Shown in pieces: positions 34,786-42,636 of a stretch of 64,000 nucleotides of DNA. The DNA is from Parasediminibacterium sp046546515 (lineage in GTDB: Bacteria; Bacteroidota; Bacteroidia; Chitinophagales; Chitinophagaceae): contig NZ_JBKHKJ010000006.1 of NCBI RefSeq assembly GCF_046546515.1, forward strand, positions 124,001-188,000, written 5' to 3'. The translations under genes and the position numbers were made by a program. Positions within the stretch are counted from its first letter, which is position 1; every line of letters begins with the position of its first letter. A model generated the notes under the pieces. It ran no database searches. It was given only the letters and a program-made list of their open reading frames with translations, and was not told the DNA's origin.

Positions 34786-35076
34786 TTATTTTTTAATCAC
34801 TTTCGGCACTTTAAAAAACTGTGCGTCATGCACAGGCGAATTTAGCAACGCTTCTTCCCTAGTTACGCTGCCTTTCACCACATCGTCCCTCAAGGCATTC
34901 ACGGCATCGCCCATGTGCAAAACGGGTTCTACGCCTGTTGTGTTTACCTTGTTCAACTGGTCAACAAATGAAACCATGTTTTGCAAGTCGGCAGTATAAC
35001 TTTTCATTTCCTCATCGGTAAAATGCAGTCTTGCCAAATTGGCAAGCTTTTCTACTAGTGCAATTGTTACTTCCAT
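34786..35076 (-). CDS. gatC: Aspartyl/glutamyl-tRNA amidotransferase subunit C
   Basis: A 96-residue subunit of GatCAB, which converts misacylated Glu-tRNA-Gln and Asp-tRNA-Asn. Family marks are VEKLANLARLHFTDEEM, YTADLQNMVSFVDQLNKV, GVEPVLHM and LRDDVVKGSVTREEAL. Normal length. gatA and gatB are not adjacent, common in Bacteroidota. Confidence 0.95.
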   Translation of the reverse strand: MEVTIALVEKLANLARLHFTDEEMKSYTADLQNMVSFVDQLNKVNTTGVEPVLHMGDAVNALRDDVVKGSVTREEALLNSPVHDAQFFKVPKVIKK

Positions 35077-35343
35077 GCAAACAAAAATAAATGAACCTTT
35101 GGAAGAATGGGTGATTATTTATTTGCAGGGGTGCATTTCAAAACTTCGCTAATTGTTTATCCTAAAATAGCTATACCTACTTTCCCCCCCTTAGAAGAGC
35201 TACGGAGCTGATGCATCTTTTTTTACCCTTATTGGAGGCATTGCCACCATTTGTTTGGCAGGGTATTTTGCCCCTGATTTTAAATTTTAGACCTTTCGCG
35301 AACATAACTCATTGAAATACAGTATTTTATGTTTTTTATAAGT

Positions 35344-35431
35344 GAGTGTTTGGTGAGTGTTTTATGAGTGAAAAATGAGTGATTTGTGGGTGATTTGTGA
35401 GTGTTTTGTGAGTGAAAAGTGAGTGTTTTTC
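35344..35431 (+). repeat. Array of eight 11-bp units, core GAGTG (copy B)
   Basis: Units start at 35344, 35355, 35366, 35377, 35388, 35399, 35410 and 35421. Seven begin GAGTG and one GGGTG. The order of unit types differs from copy A, but number and phase are the same. Confidence 0.92.
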
Positions 35432-35610
35432 GTGTTTTTTTGAATGGGAAATGTACATATTATAACTTTTTTATTTTGATGTTAAAAATAGTGCCACAAG
35501 GCTAAGGACGTATGCAAGCACAACTTGTTCGTTTGGGGGGGCCTGACTGTGACAAAGAGCGCCATGTACTGTAAAACTGGGAATAATTTACGGGATATTG
35601 AAAAGCGCAA

Positions 35611-35690
35611 TCCTATATGGGGAAATATGCCCCCATGAGCATCCCAAATTTCCCCCTATATGGGGGCATATTTCCCCCATATAGGATTTT
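35611..35690. other. Central long hairpin of copy B
   Basis: AATCCTATATGGGG with GAAATATGCCCCCAT on the left pairs with ATGGGGGCATATTTC and CCCCATATAGGATT on the right: arms of about 28 bp and a loop of about 24 nt. The arms are longer than in copy A while the distal CCTATATGGGG is kept. Confidence 0.87.
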
Positions 35691-35802
35691 TATTTTGGGC
35701 TATATATTTTTCCATGCCAACTTTACATTAAAACAGCAACTAGCCACATTAGCTTTAGCTCCTTCACCAGCTGGTATATCACTAGGGAAAATGATAATCC
35801 GC

Positions 35803-35890
35803 CATCAAAATCTTATCAGTTTACTATCAATAAATTATCATTCCATTATCAATAAACTATCATTTTACTATCAATAAACTATCATAAAAT
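35803..35890 (+). repeat. Array of eight 11-bp units, core TATCA (copy B)
   Basis: Units start at 35803, 35814, 35825, 35836, 35847, 35858, 35869 and 35880; the first is CATCA, the others TATCA. TATCAATAAAC occurs twice, so local duplication may build the array. Confidence 0.92.
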
Positions 35891-36452
35891 TCACTTAAAT
35901 TATAATAAAAAAAGAGGCTTAAAAAATATAAACAATTGAATATCAATGAGTTATAGGCAAAAAGATAGATTCTAAAAAAAATAAATCACGGAAAAAAGGA
36001 AAAAAATCCATTTCAAATATTCGCTTAGTTCTTATTATTCCATCTTTTGTTCTTGCCCCATCTCCTTTCGGAGATAACTGGGGAGAGGTTGAGATTTAAA
36101 TGCGGCTATTACCATCAATTATGTATGTTGTTGATAAACAAAAAAGGGGAATAAAAAGCGAAGATTTGAAATGCACCCATTTGCAGCGTTTACTAGCCAC
36201 TTGCTTTCATGGCTAAATGAAAAATAAGCCTTTTATAAATGTTTAGAAACACAATAAAATATTAATCGTTGCTGATATGTTCTTACAAATTAACTAATTT
36301 TGAAAAACATGCAACTACAAGAAACACTATGCAGCCAACATTTTTTATAAAAAAGGGCATTAAATAAATATTAACTGTATAATTTTGATGATTTACACAA
36401 TACTACGCCTGTTTTTTCGTTATTATAAATGCTCTATTGCATCAGTAAGATT

Positions 36453-36860
36453 ATGGTAAACAATACACTTGGTCCTTTAAAAGTGCTTATCGCTGAAGAT
36501 AATGAGATTAACAAGCTCATTGCTAAAACTGTGCTTAAGCGCTGGGGGTTCACCACTACGCTTGCCCCAGACGGTGCGGAAGCCGTAATAGCAGTGGAAA
36601 ACAATGATTTTGACTTGGTATTGATGGATATACAAATGCCTAATAAGGATGGCATAACTGCTACTAAAGACATAAGGGCAATGCCTAGCCAAGCCAAAAA
36701 TAACCTTCCTATAATTGCCCTAACGGCCAATACACAAATGGGTATTAATGATAAATATTTAGAATTGGGCATGGATGGTTACCTTAGCAAGCCTTTTAAG
36801 GAAGAAGATTTATACAATTTGATTACCACTGTAATAGAAAAAAGAAAAAAAATGCTATGA
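36453..36860 (+). CDS. Single-domain response regulator (CheY-like receiver)
   Basis: A 135-residue receiver domain from ATG 36453. The acidic pocket E15-D16, phosphoacceptor D59 (LVLMDIQMP), T91 (ALTAN) and K113 (LSKPF) are all present. There is no output domain. The sequence resembles receivers from hybrid histidine kinases. Its last codons overlap the ATG of an Hpt gene by 4 bp (ATGA), which indicates coupled translation and a phosphorelay pair. Confidence 0.9.
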   Translation: MVNNTLGPLKVLIAEDNEINKLIAKTVLKRWGFTTTLAPDGAEAVIAVENNDFDLVLMDIQMPNKDGITATKDIRAMPSQAKNNLPIIALTANTQMGINDKYLELGMDGYLSKPFKEEDLYNLITTVIEKRKKML

Positions 36861-37213
36861 ACACTGGAGAAGAACGCTTGTATGACCTTTCGATGATTGA
36901 AGACATGGCAATGGGCGACGAGGCATTTATGAAAGAACTGGCAGAAACTTTCATTTCCTCCGTACCTCCTGTTGTGGAATCGATGGTAGAAGCCTGCAAA
37001 AATAAAGACTGGAAAACCATGGGCGATGAAGCGCACAGCCTCAAAAGCAATATTGAGACCTTGCAGATAGCCAGTATTAAGGCAGACATCAGGACAATTG
37101 AAGCAAATGGTAAATACCAAATTGAGCTGGAAGAAACACCTGCCATAGTTGAAAAAGTAGCGGCCGTGCTTACCAAAGCGATGCAGCAGATAAAAGAACA
37201 ATACCATTTGTAG
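36857..37213 (+). CDS. Hpt domain phosphotransfer protein
   Basis: A 118-residue histidine phosphotransfer domain. The phosphorylatable H60 lies in GDEAHSLKSN. The preceding helix (FMKELAETFISSVPPVVESM) and following helices form the four-helix bundle. No kinase or output domain is attached and no kinase gene is near. With the receiver gene it overlaps, it probably carries phosphate between a hybrid kinase encoded elsewhere and a target. Confidence 0.87.
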   Translation: MNTGEERLYDLSMIEDMAMGDEAFMKELAETFISSVPPVVESMVEACKNKDWKTMGDEAHSLKSNIETLQIASIKADIRTIEANGKYQIELEETPAIVEKVAAVLTKAMQQIKEQYHL

Positions 37214-37342
37214 TAAAGGCTATGTTTTTTTCTTTTCTTCTCTCAAAACTATATACCTATTGTGCCTATTTGTTGAGCAAAAGGAAAATTTAAAATTCAA
37301 AATTCAAAATTTCCTCCAACTTTGGCATCCTAAAAAAGTACA

Positions 37343-38296
37343 ATGAAATTTCCTGCACCGGTATCCTTGTCATGGGTTGCAACACTTATCAACGCCGAGC
37401 TAGTTGGCACTACAGACAAACCTGCAACGGGCATCAACGAAATACACAAAGTAGAAGCAGGCGATCTTGTTTTTGTGGATCATCCTAAATATTACATCAC
37501 CTGCCTAGAAAGTGCAGCCAGTTTTATTATTATCAACACAAAAGATGTTACTGTTCCAGAAGGGAAGGCATTGCTAGTGGTTGATTCCCCTTTTGAGGCA
37601 TACCAAACAATTACCAATCATTTCCGGCCGTTTCAGCCATCCAACAAAAGTATTAGCGATAGTGCCATTATTGGCGAAGGCACCACCATTATGCCCCATG
37701 TGTATATTGGCAACCATGTAAATATTGGCAAAAACTGTGTTATCTACCCAAATGTTACCATATTAGACTATACCATCATTGGCAACAACGTGGTAATACA
37801 GGCAGGTACGGTAATAGGCGGCGATGCTTTTTACTACAACACCAAAAAGAACAGGGAGGCTTGGTTTAAACGCATGAATAGCTGTGGCAATGTGATAATA
37901 GAAGACAATGTAGAAATAGGCTGCAGCTGCACCATTGACCGGGGTGTGAGCGCATCTACCATTGTGGGCAAAGGCACTATTATAGACAATATGGTGCAGC
38001 TAGGCCACGAAGTAGTGATAGGTAAAAACTGTTTGATTGGCTCGCAGGTGGGCATAGCAGGCGTAACTACGTTGGAAGACGGCGTAACACTCTGGGGCCA
38101 AGTAGGCGTAAGCAAAACCCTTACTATTGGCGAAAATGCAGTGGTGCTGGCACAGGCTGGGGTAAACAAAACCATAGAAGGCAATAAAACCTACTGGGGC
38201 ACGCCGGTAATGAATGCCAAAGACAAGCAAAAAGAAAATGTATGGGTAAAAAGAATACCTGCATTGTGGAAGAAGGTGATGGAAGCTGACAGTTGA
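37343..38296 (+). CDS. lpxD: UDP-3-O-acylglucosamine N-acyltransferase (LpxD), divergent copy
   Basis: Adds the N-linked acyl chain in lipid A synthesis. In 317 residues: the N-terminal uridine-binding domain (about 1-100, with VEAGDLVFVDHPKY), a left-handed beta-helix of hexapeptides (about 105-280: IGEGTTIMP, IGNHVNIGKN) and the catalytic histidine H222 in QLGHEVVIGKNC. The usual GGDGFGY reads GGDAFYY, so acyl-chain preference or substrate may differ; Bacteroidota often carry two LpxD-like genes and this may be the second. No other lpx genes are adjacent. Confidence 0.85.
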   Translation: MKFPAPVSLSWVATLINAELVGTTDKPATGINEIHKVEAGDLVFVDHPKYYITCLESAASFIIINTKDVTVPEGKALLVVDSPFEAYQTITNHFRPFQPSNKSISDSAIIGEGTTIMPHVYIGNHVNIGKNCVIYPNVTILDYTIIGNNVVIQAGTVIGGDAFYYNTKKNREAWFKRMNSCGNVIIEDNVEIGCSCTIDRGVSASTIVGKGTIIDNMVQLGHEVVIGKNCLIGSQVGIAGVTTLEDGVTLWGQVGVSKTLTIGENAVVLAQAGVNKTIEGNKTYWGTPVMNAKDKQKENVWVKRIPALWKKVMEADS

Positions 38297-38749
38297 CCGT
38301 TCACCGTTAACAGAAGCCTATTGTTTATTGAAAAACTCCTGCCAAACAATATTCATGGTAAATGGGTTAGTAAAGCCCCGAAGGGGTGGAATATAACTAG
38401 CGATGGGTATAGCCCTTCGAAAAAAGCATCCCATTTATGCACTAATAGCATTAATGGTTTATATAAACAGGTTGCTATTAGTTAAAATATCAGTTGCTTA
38501 TAGGGATACTTTTTTGCATCCCCCAAAGGAATATACAGCAATGGAAAATTGCATCTAGGGGCTTATGCAATACGCACTTTGAATACATCACCCCATTAAG
38601 GTTTTTCAAAAAACCTTGCAATGCGTTGAATAATATTAACCACGGGTTCATTCCGTGGCAAGCAATGTATTGTGGTGGTGGTTTATTTTATAAATAGGGA
38701 GGCATAAAATTAGGATGCAAAGCAAATCGGTTAGCAAAATACGCTGGTC
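38297..38749. other. Gene-free region of REP-like repeats
   Basis: This spacer after lpxD contains CCCCGAAGGGG (38376-38386), CGATGGGTATAGCCCTTCG (38400-38419), an AAGGTTTTT / AAAAACCTT hairpin (38598-38616) and CCACGGGTTCATTCCGTGG (38640-38658). Mirrored GC-rich palindromes with A/T spacers are the usual Bacteroidota REP layout. No open frame is supported. Confidence 0.6.
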
Positions 38750-38998
38750 TTAGTTTTTATTAAAAATAAAAACAAAAGGCTTAATGCTCCTTTCACGGAT
38801 CATTTGCTGGATGCGGTAAGGCTTTTGTATAATCTTATACCTATTTACATCTATAATTTCATTTACGATGCAAAAGGTATGTAGGTTTTCTACTGTAAAA
38901 AGTAAGTTGTTCAGCAACGTTACTTCATGTTCCATGGCAATGGGGTCTGGTACTTCATATTTGGTAAGCACAAGCAAATCGCGATTTCCTGTTTTCAT
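38750..38998 (-). CDS. Hypothetical protein, 82 residues
   Basis: A frame with ordinary amino-acid composition (starting MKTGNRDLLVLTKYEVPDP, ending FVFIFNKN). It has no signal peptide or membrane segment and no motif that I recognise. It lies between a repeat region and a glycosyltransferase gene. Either a small real gene or chance. Confidence 0.35.
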   Translation of the reverse strand: MKTGNRDLLVLTKYEVPDPIAMEHEVTLLNNLLFTVENLHTFCIVNEIIDVNRYKIIQKPYRIQQMIRERSIKPFVFIFNKN

Positions 38999-39238
38999 AA
39001 CAAAGGGGGGTAACTTTGTTTAAATTGTTTAAGACTATATTTTCATTTTTTCAATCAATAACCTTTCTTGTGGGGCACATACATTGTTTTTTTTCCTGCG
39101 ACTTTGAAAAAACATTACATGAAACCGAAGTAACCATTATAATCAACAAAATAAAAACCAAACGGTTTACTTGCTTGTCCATAATAAAAATTGGGTGATA
39201 AAGCTACAACCAAACATGCCCACTATATTTAGAACAAA

Positions 39239-40291
39239 ATGTTTATGCAAAAATTTAACAAAAAAAGAATATTGATTGCCCCGCTTGATTGGGGATTGGG
39301 ACACACGACAAGGTGTATTTCAATCATACGGCATTTATTAGACAATGAGTGTTCTGTAATAGTTGCATGTAACAATGCCCAAAAGTCAATATTAACAAAT
39401 GAATTTCCTGGTATTAAGTTTTTGCCTTTGGAAGGCTATAATATTAGGTATAGTGAAGCGCAATGGCTGCTCCCTTTTAAGTTAATGGCACAATTTCCCA
39501 AAATAGCCATTGCCATTGCAAAAGAGCATTATTGGCTGCAAAAAACAATTGAAAAACACCAAATAGATGTCGTTATAAGCGATAACCGGTATGGGCTTTG
39601 TTCCACCAAAGTTCCCAGTATCTTTATAACGCACCAGCTTACAATAAAAGCCCCGTTTGCATGGTTGGAATACCTGCTGCAACGCATCAATTACAGTTAT
39701 ATAAACAAGTTTACCGAATGTTGGGTACCAGACTATGCTGGCGAAAAAAACATTGCTGGCCTATTATCGCACCCAAGGCAAATGCCTAAGGTGTCCGTGC
39801 AGTATATTGGTCCATTGGCAAGGTTTAAAAAAAGCATAGAGCCAAAGCCCACCTACTATTCGTACTGTATCATTCTGTCTGGCCCAGAGCCACAGCGGAC
39901 GGTTTTAGAAAATATAATACTTGGCCAACTTGCCATTATAACCCAAGATTGCTTGTTGGTAAGGGGCAAGCCGAATGCAGCACCAATAGGGATAAACCTC
40001 CCCAATGTTGTTGTACACAACCACTTGCATGGGCAAGAACTACAGGAGGCTATAGAGGCTTCTGAATACATTATTGCGCGCAGCGGCTACACATCGGTAA
40101 TGGAGCTTCTGGCATTGCAAAAAAAAATGATACTGATACCAACGCCCGGGCAAACAGAACAAGAATACCTGAGCCACCAGTTGATGAGCCAGCATTGGGC
40201 ATATTGTGCAAGGCAGAAGGGATTTGATTTGAGAAAGGCGATGGCTGCTGCAAGGATGTTTGAATATAAGCTGCCTAATAAAGAGGCCTGA
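39239..40291 (+). CDS. MurG-like (GT-B fold) glycosyltransferase
   Basis: A 350-residue protein. The N-terminus KRILIAPLDWGLGHTTRCISI carries the GHxxR-type glycine-rich acceptor loop of the MurG/GT28 class. The C-terminal half has YIIARSGYTSVMELLAL, the nucleotide-sugar-binding (R/G)SG..s..E motif, then LIPTPGQTEQEYLSHQL, as in MurG's P.....dnQ. The DVVISDNRYG segment fits the family's D-x-x-x-D pattern. The donor is unknown. It opens a block of four sugar-transfer genes. Confidence 0.78.
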   Translation: MFMQKFNKKRILIAPLDWGLGHTTRCISIIRHLLDNECSVIVACNNAQKSILTNEFPGIKFLPLEGYNIRYSEAQWLLPFKLMAQFPKIAIAIAKEHYWLQKTIEKHQIDVVISDNRYGLCSTKVPSIFITHQLTIKAPFAWLEYLLQRINYSYINKFTECWVPDYAGEKNIAGLLSHPRQMPKVSVQYIGPLARFKKSIEPKPTYYSYCIILSGPEPQRTVLENIILGQLAIITQDCLLVRGKPNAAPIGINLPNVVVHNHLHGQELQEAIEASEYIIARSGYTSVMELLALQKKMILIPTPGQTEQEYLSHQLMSQHWAYCARQKGFDLRKAMAAARMFEYKLPNKEA

Positions 40292-40311
40292 TCTAGCAAA
40301 TATTTTATACT

Positions 40312-41088
40312 TCATTTAAGGCAATCCAATGCTATTTGTTCCCAATCAATTAGTGCCGACATGCTGGTAGTGTGAAGGTGGCAAGCCAAGGAAGGGATGG
40401 GCGAAACACAAAGAGACTTACTCCCGAACCTTTTTTTCCCAAACAACTTACGGCTCATATATCCATCATCGGCATTTTTTGATGCTGTTAAAAATACGCT
40501 TTTGTTCTTGTTTATGAAGCCTGATTTTGCCAGGAAAGTAAAAGTAGTGCTGTTTACTTGTCGCCAATGGCAATCCTTAGAAACAAAGATATATGACTGT
40601 TTTCTCCTGTCGGGTGAATACCTGTCTGGATAATCCGGTGGGAAAACCACAATATCGGCATTGGCTATTTCTTCATTTCCTTTCCTGAAAAGTTTTTTTC
40701 GAGTTGGGGGGGCGATAATGGTTGAAAGATTGTCCGTGAAATTAAAAATGTAGCGGAATGTTTCTTTTCTGTGCAGGTAATCGTCCTCGCAAAAATATAC
40801 CCATTCATCTGGGGGGAAGGCACAAGCCAATTCTATTGATTTCCTGATAGAAGCATCGTTCCCAAAATCACCCTCAACCATTAGAACAGGATATTTTGAG
40901 AAAAAAGCCCGCATATCTTCTGATAATTTGTCGCCCAATACCGTTATGGTGTGTGGGATGCCGATAAGGGCGGCCACTAGGCTTTTAAACGAAACTTCTA
41001 TTGTTTGTTTCTTGTCCAGCCCAAATGGCCGTGGTACTTGATGCACAGATAAGACAACATCGCAAGTCCTAAAAATAATGTTTACCAT
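40312..41088 (-). CDS. Putative GT-A fold glycosyltransferase
   Basis: A 258-residue protein with an EDDY motif near 107 (EWVYFCEDDYLHRKETF), as expected for the divalent-metal DxD-type site of GT-A enzymes. PPTRKKLFRK and FPPDYPDRYSPD follow. It has no signal peptide. It lies 15 bp from the next glycosyltransferase gene on the same strand, so the two are probably one operon. Acceptor unknown. Confidence 0.6.
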   Translation of the reverse strand: MVNIIFRTCDVVLSVHQVPRPFGLDKKQTIEVSFKSLVAALIGIPHTITVLGDKLSEDMRAFFSKYPVLMVEGDFGNDASIRKSIELACAFPPDEWVYFCEDDYLHRKETFRYIFNFTDNLSTIIAPPTRKKLFRKGNEEIANADIVVFPPDYPDRYSPDRRKQSYIFVSKDCHWRQVNSTTFTFLAKSGFINKNKSVFLTASKNADDGYMSRKLFGKKRFGSKSLCVSPIPSLACHLHTTSMSALIDWEQIALDCLK

Positions 41089-41103
41089 TTGAATATTATT
41101 GAT

Positions 41104-42210
41104 TTAGTTATCAATTGTTTTTACCAAATGAAGTGATTTTTTGATGATGTTTCCAAAAACGCCACTATGAATTGGGTTTTTATATTCATCTTTAGGGAAA
41201 TTATTTGCGAATTGATAAACTCCTAGGTAATCATTTACTAAGCTATCTCCAGAAAATTTATTTTTTGCCCAATTTTCAATTTCTTTGTTATTAAATTTCA
41301 TAAACCTTTTTTCATTTATGTAATCTACAATTTCTTCAATATTTTGGAATACGTTTGAAGTATCAAAATTTGACTCAAGCACGCTCCCGTTTGCCCATGT
41401 GGCAACAGGTACGCCACATTGTTGTGCTTCTATGATAGATAGGGGAAATGGATCGAAGAATTCACTAGTGTGTAATGCCAATTTTGCTTTAGCAAAAAAA
41501 ATACCTTTGTCCTCCTCTGTATTTATTGGGCCATAATAGTCTATGTTCCCACGTTTTATTAATTCATCAAACACCTCTTTTTCGTCTATTGTGCCTGCTA
41601 CCAAAATTGGTTCGTTTATCCGTTTGGAAATCTCTATAAGCCTATTTATGCCTTTTGCTTTGCAAATCCTTGCAAACCAAACTATCTTATTGCGAATACC
41701 CGTTTCATCATACTTTAAGTGCGTGGATTCTACGCACCCATGGGTAATAAATGTTTTTTTTATCATTGCTTCATCCAACAAATCCAACTCAAAATGCCGC
41801 TCCATTTGTTGCCTACTCACAAAACATAAAAAAGGTGCGCCTGCTCTTTCTAGGTCGCCATGGCATGTGGCTACCCATTTTCCATAAAATTTTTTAAAAT
41901 TAAAATTGCTGTGTCTTTCGGAAGAAGTATGCGAATGAAATATTTCTGCATTTGTATATTTAGATACGGGTGTTTTACCAAACCTTATTCGTTTTAAGCC
42001 TCTGTGCGACAATTTTATAATTGATTGATTCGGAAAAGAAGGCTCTATAGTTGAAGTATCAACACAAATTAAAGTTACCTTTATTCCAAGAAATCCTAAT
42101 TTATTAAAAAGTAATTGATTAAACCTTTCTACACCTCCATAACCTGCAATTGGATATGGATTATTATGGTGATCGAACAAACAGACGCTGAAGTTAATTT
42201 CTTGATTCAT
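41104..42210 (-). CDS. Glycosyltransferase family 4-like protein
   Basis: A 368-residue GT-B enzyme. GYGGVERFNQLLFNKL near the start is the acceptor-binding loop; IVWFARICKAKGINRLIEI near 170 opens the donor domain; the E-x7-E site appears as FFDPFPLSIIEAQQCGVPVATW near 255. It is similar to retaining GT4 mannosyl- or glucosyltransferases of surface polysaccharides. Sugar not predictable. Confidence 0.85.
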   Translation of the reverse strand: MNQEINFSVCLFDHHNNPYPIAGYGGVERFNQLLFNKLGFLGIKVTLICVDTSTIEPSFPNQSIIKLSHRGLKRIRFGKTPVSKYTNAEIFHSHTSSERHSNFNFKKFYGKWVATCHGDLERAGAPFLCFVSRQQMERHFELDLLDEAMIKKTFITHGCVESTHLKYDETGIRNKIVWFARICKAKGINRLIEISKRINEPILVAGTIDEKEVFDELIKRGNIDYYGPINTEEDKGIFFAKAKLALHTSEFFDPFPLSIIEAQQCGVPVATWANGSVLESNFDTSNVFQNIEEIVDYINEKRFMKFNNKEIENWAKNKFSGDSLVNDYLGVYQFANNFPKDEYKNPIHSGVFGNIIKKSLHLVKTIDN

Positions 42211-42636
42211 TTTTGCATTTATGGTTAAATAAATCTTGCTTCTATTTTAAATTAGTTATAACATGAAATAACAAATATAATAGTTCAGCCTTATTGAAAA
42301 AGGTAAAACAATCTGTTATTTCAATGAAGCCACTAGAGCTGGCTCATGTCCTGTTCCAATTTTGGAAATACTAGACATTCGCTTTTGGTTGTAAGCACTT
42401 AAACCCGGATCTTGCAGTTGACTTCGTTATGAAAGGCTTAAATGCAATAAAGACAAGTATTTGAGCCGAATTTTTGGTCGAAAACATAGTGTACTATGGC
42501 AATGCCAAAAAATCAAGCAAATGCTTGTGTTTGAAGTAGTTGGATATTGCAATAGATTTCAACTGCAAAATCCGGGTTAAATCAAGTAAAGCTTTGGAAC
42601 AAGCCAAGAGACCTGCTCAACAGAGAATGCATAGCC
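42211..42636. other. Intergenic region between glycosyltransferase genes
   Basis: A 426-bp spacer between two minus-strand genes. It contains a small inverted-repeat element at 42399-42580; otherwise no open frame is supported. Confidence 0.5.
42399..42580. mobile_element. Small inverted-repeat element (182 bp) with AACCCGGAT ends
   Basis: The left end TTAAACCCGGATCTTGCAGT (42399 on) and right end ACTGCAAAATCCGGGTTAA (to 42580) are inverse of each other. The right-end sequence GCAATAGATTTCAACT.CAAAATCCGGG recurs at 56461-56488, and a related palindrome lies at 55263-55293. No target duplication was found. Interpreted as a MITE-like remnant. Confidence 0.5.

Larger units (their letters stand above)
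35129..36178. mobile_element. Gene-less TIR element, copy B (1050 bp), 8-bp target duplication
   Basis: The ends are GGGTGCATTTCAAAACTTCG and the inverse CGAAGATTTGAAATGCACCC. Perfect direct repeats ATTTGCAG flank it (35121-35128 and 36179-36186), direct evidence of a recent insertion. Contents in order: GAGTG array (35344-35431), long hairpin (35611-35690), TATCA array (35803-35890), internal TIR-like ATTTCAAATATTCGC (36009-36023), CTCC..GGAG hairpin near 36060 and right TIR. No coding frame is credible; the 86-codon frame at 35617-35877 crosses hairpin and array. GGG ends with 8-bp duplications are also seen in IS1595-type elements, so a transposase of that kind may move it in trans; this is inference. 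Confidence 0.88.

Noticed and set aside
39016..39198. 60-codon plus-strand frame before the first glycosyltransferase
   Set aside because: Low-complexity Phe/Ile/Lys composition of an AT-rich spacer, no start signal.
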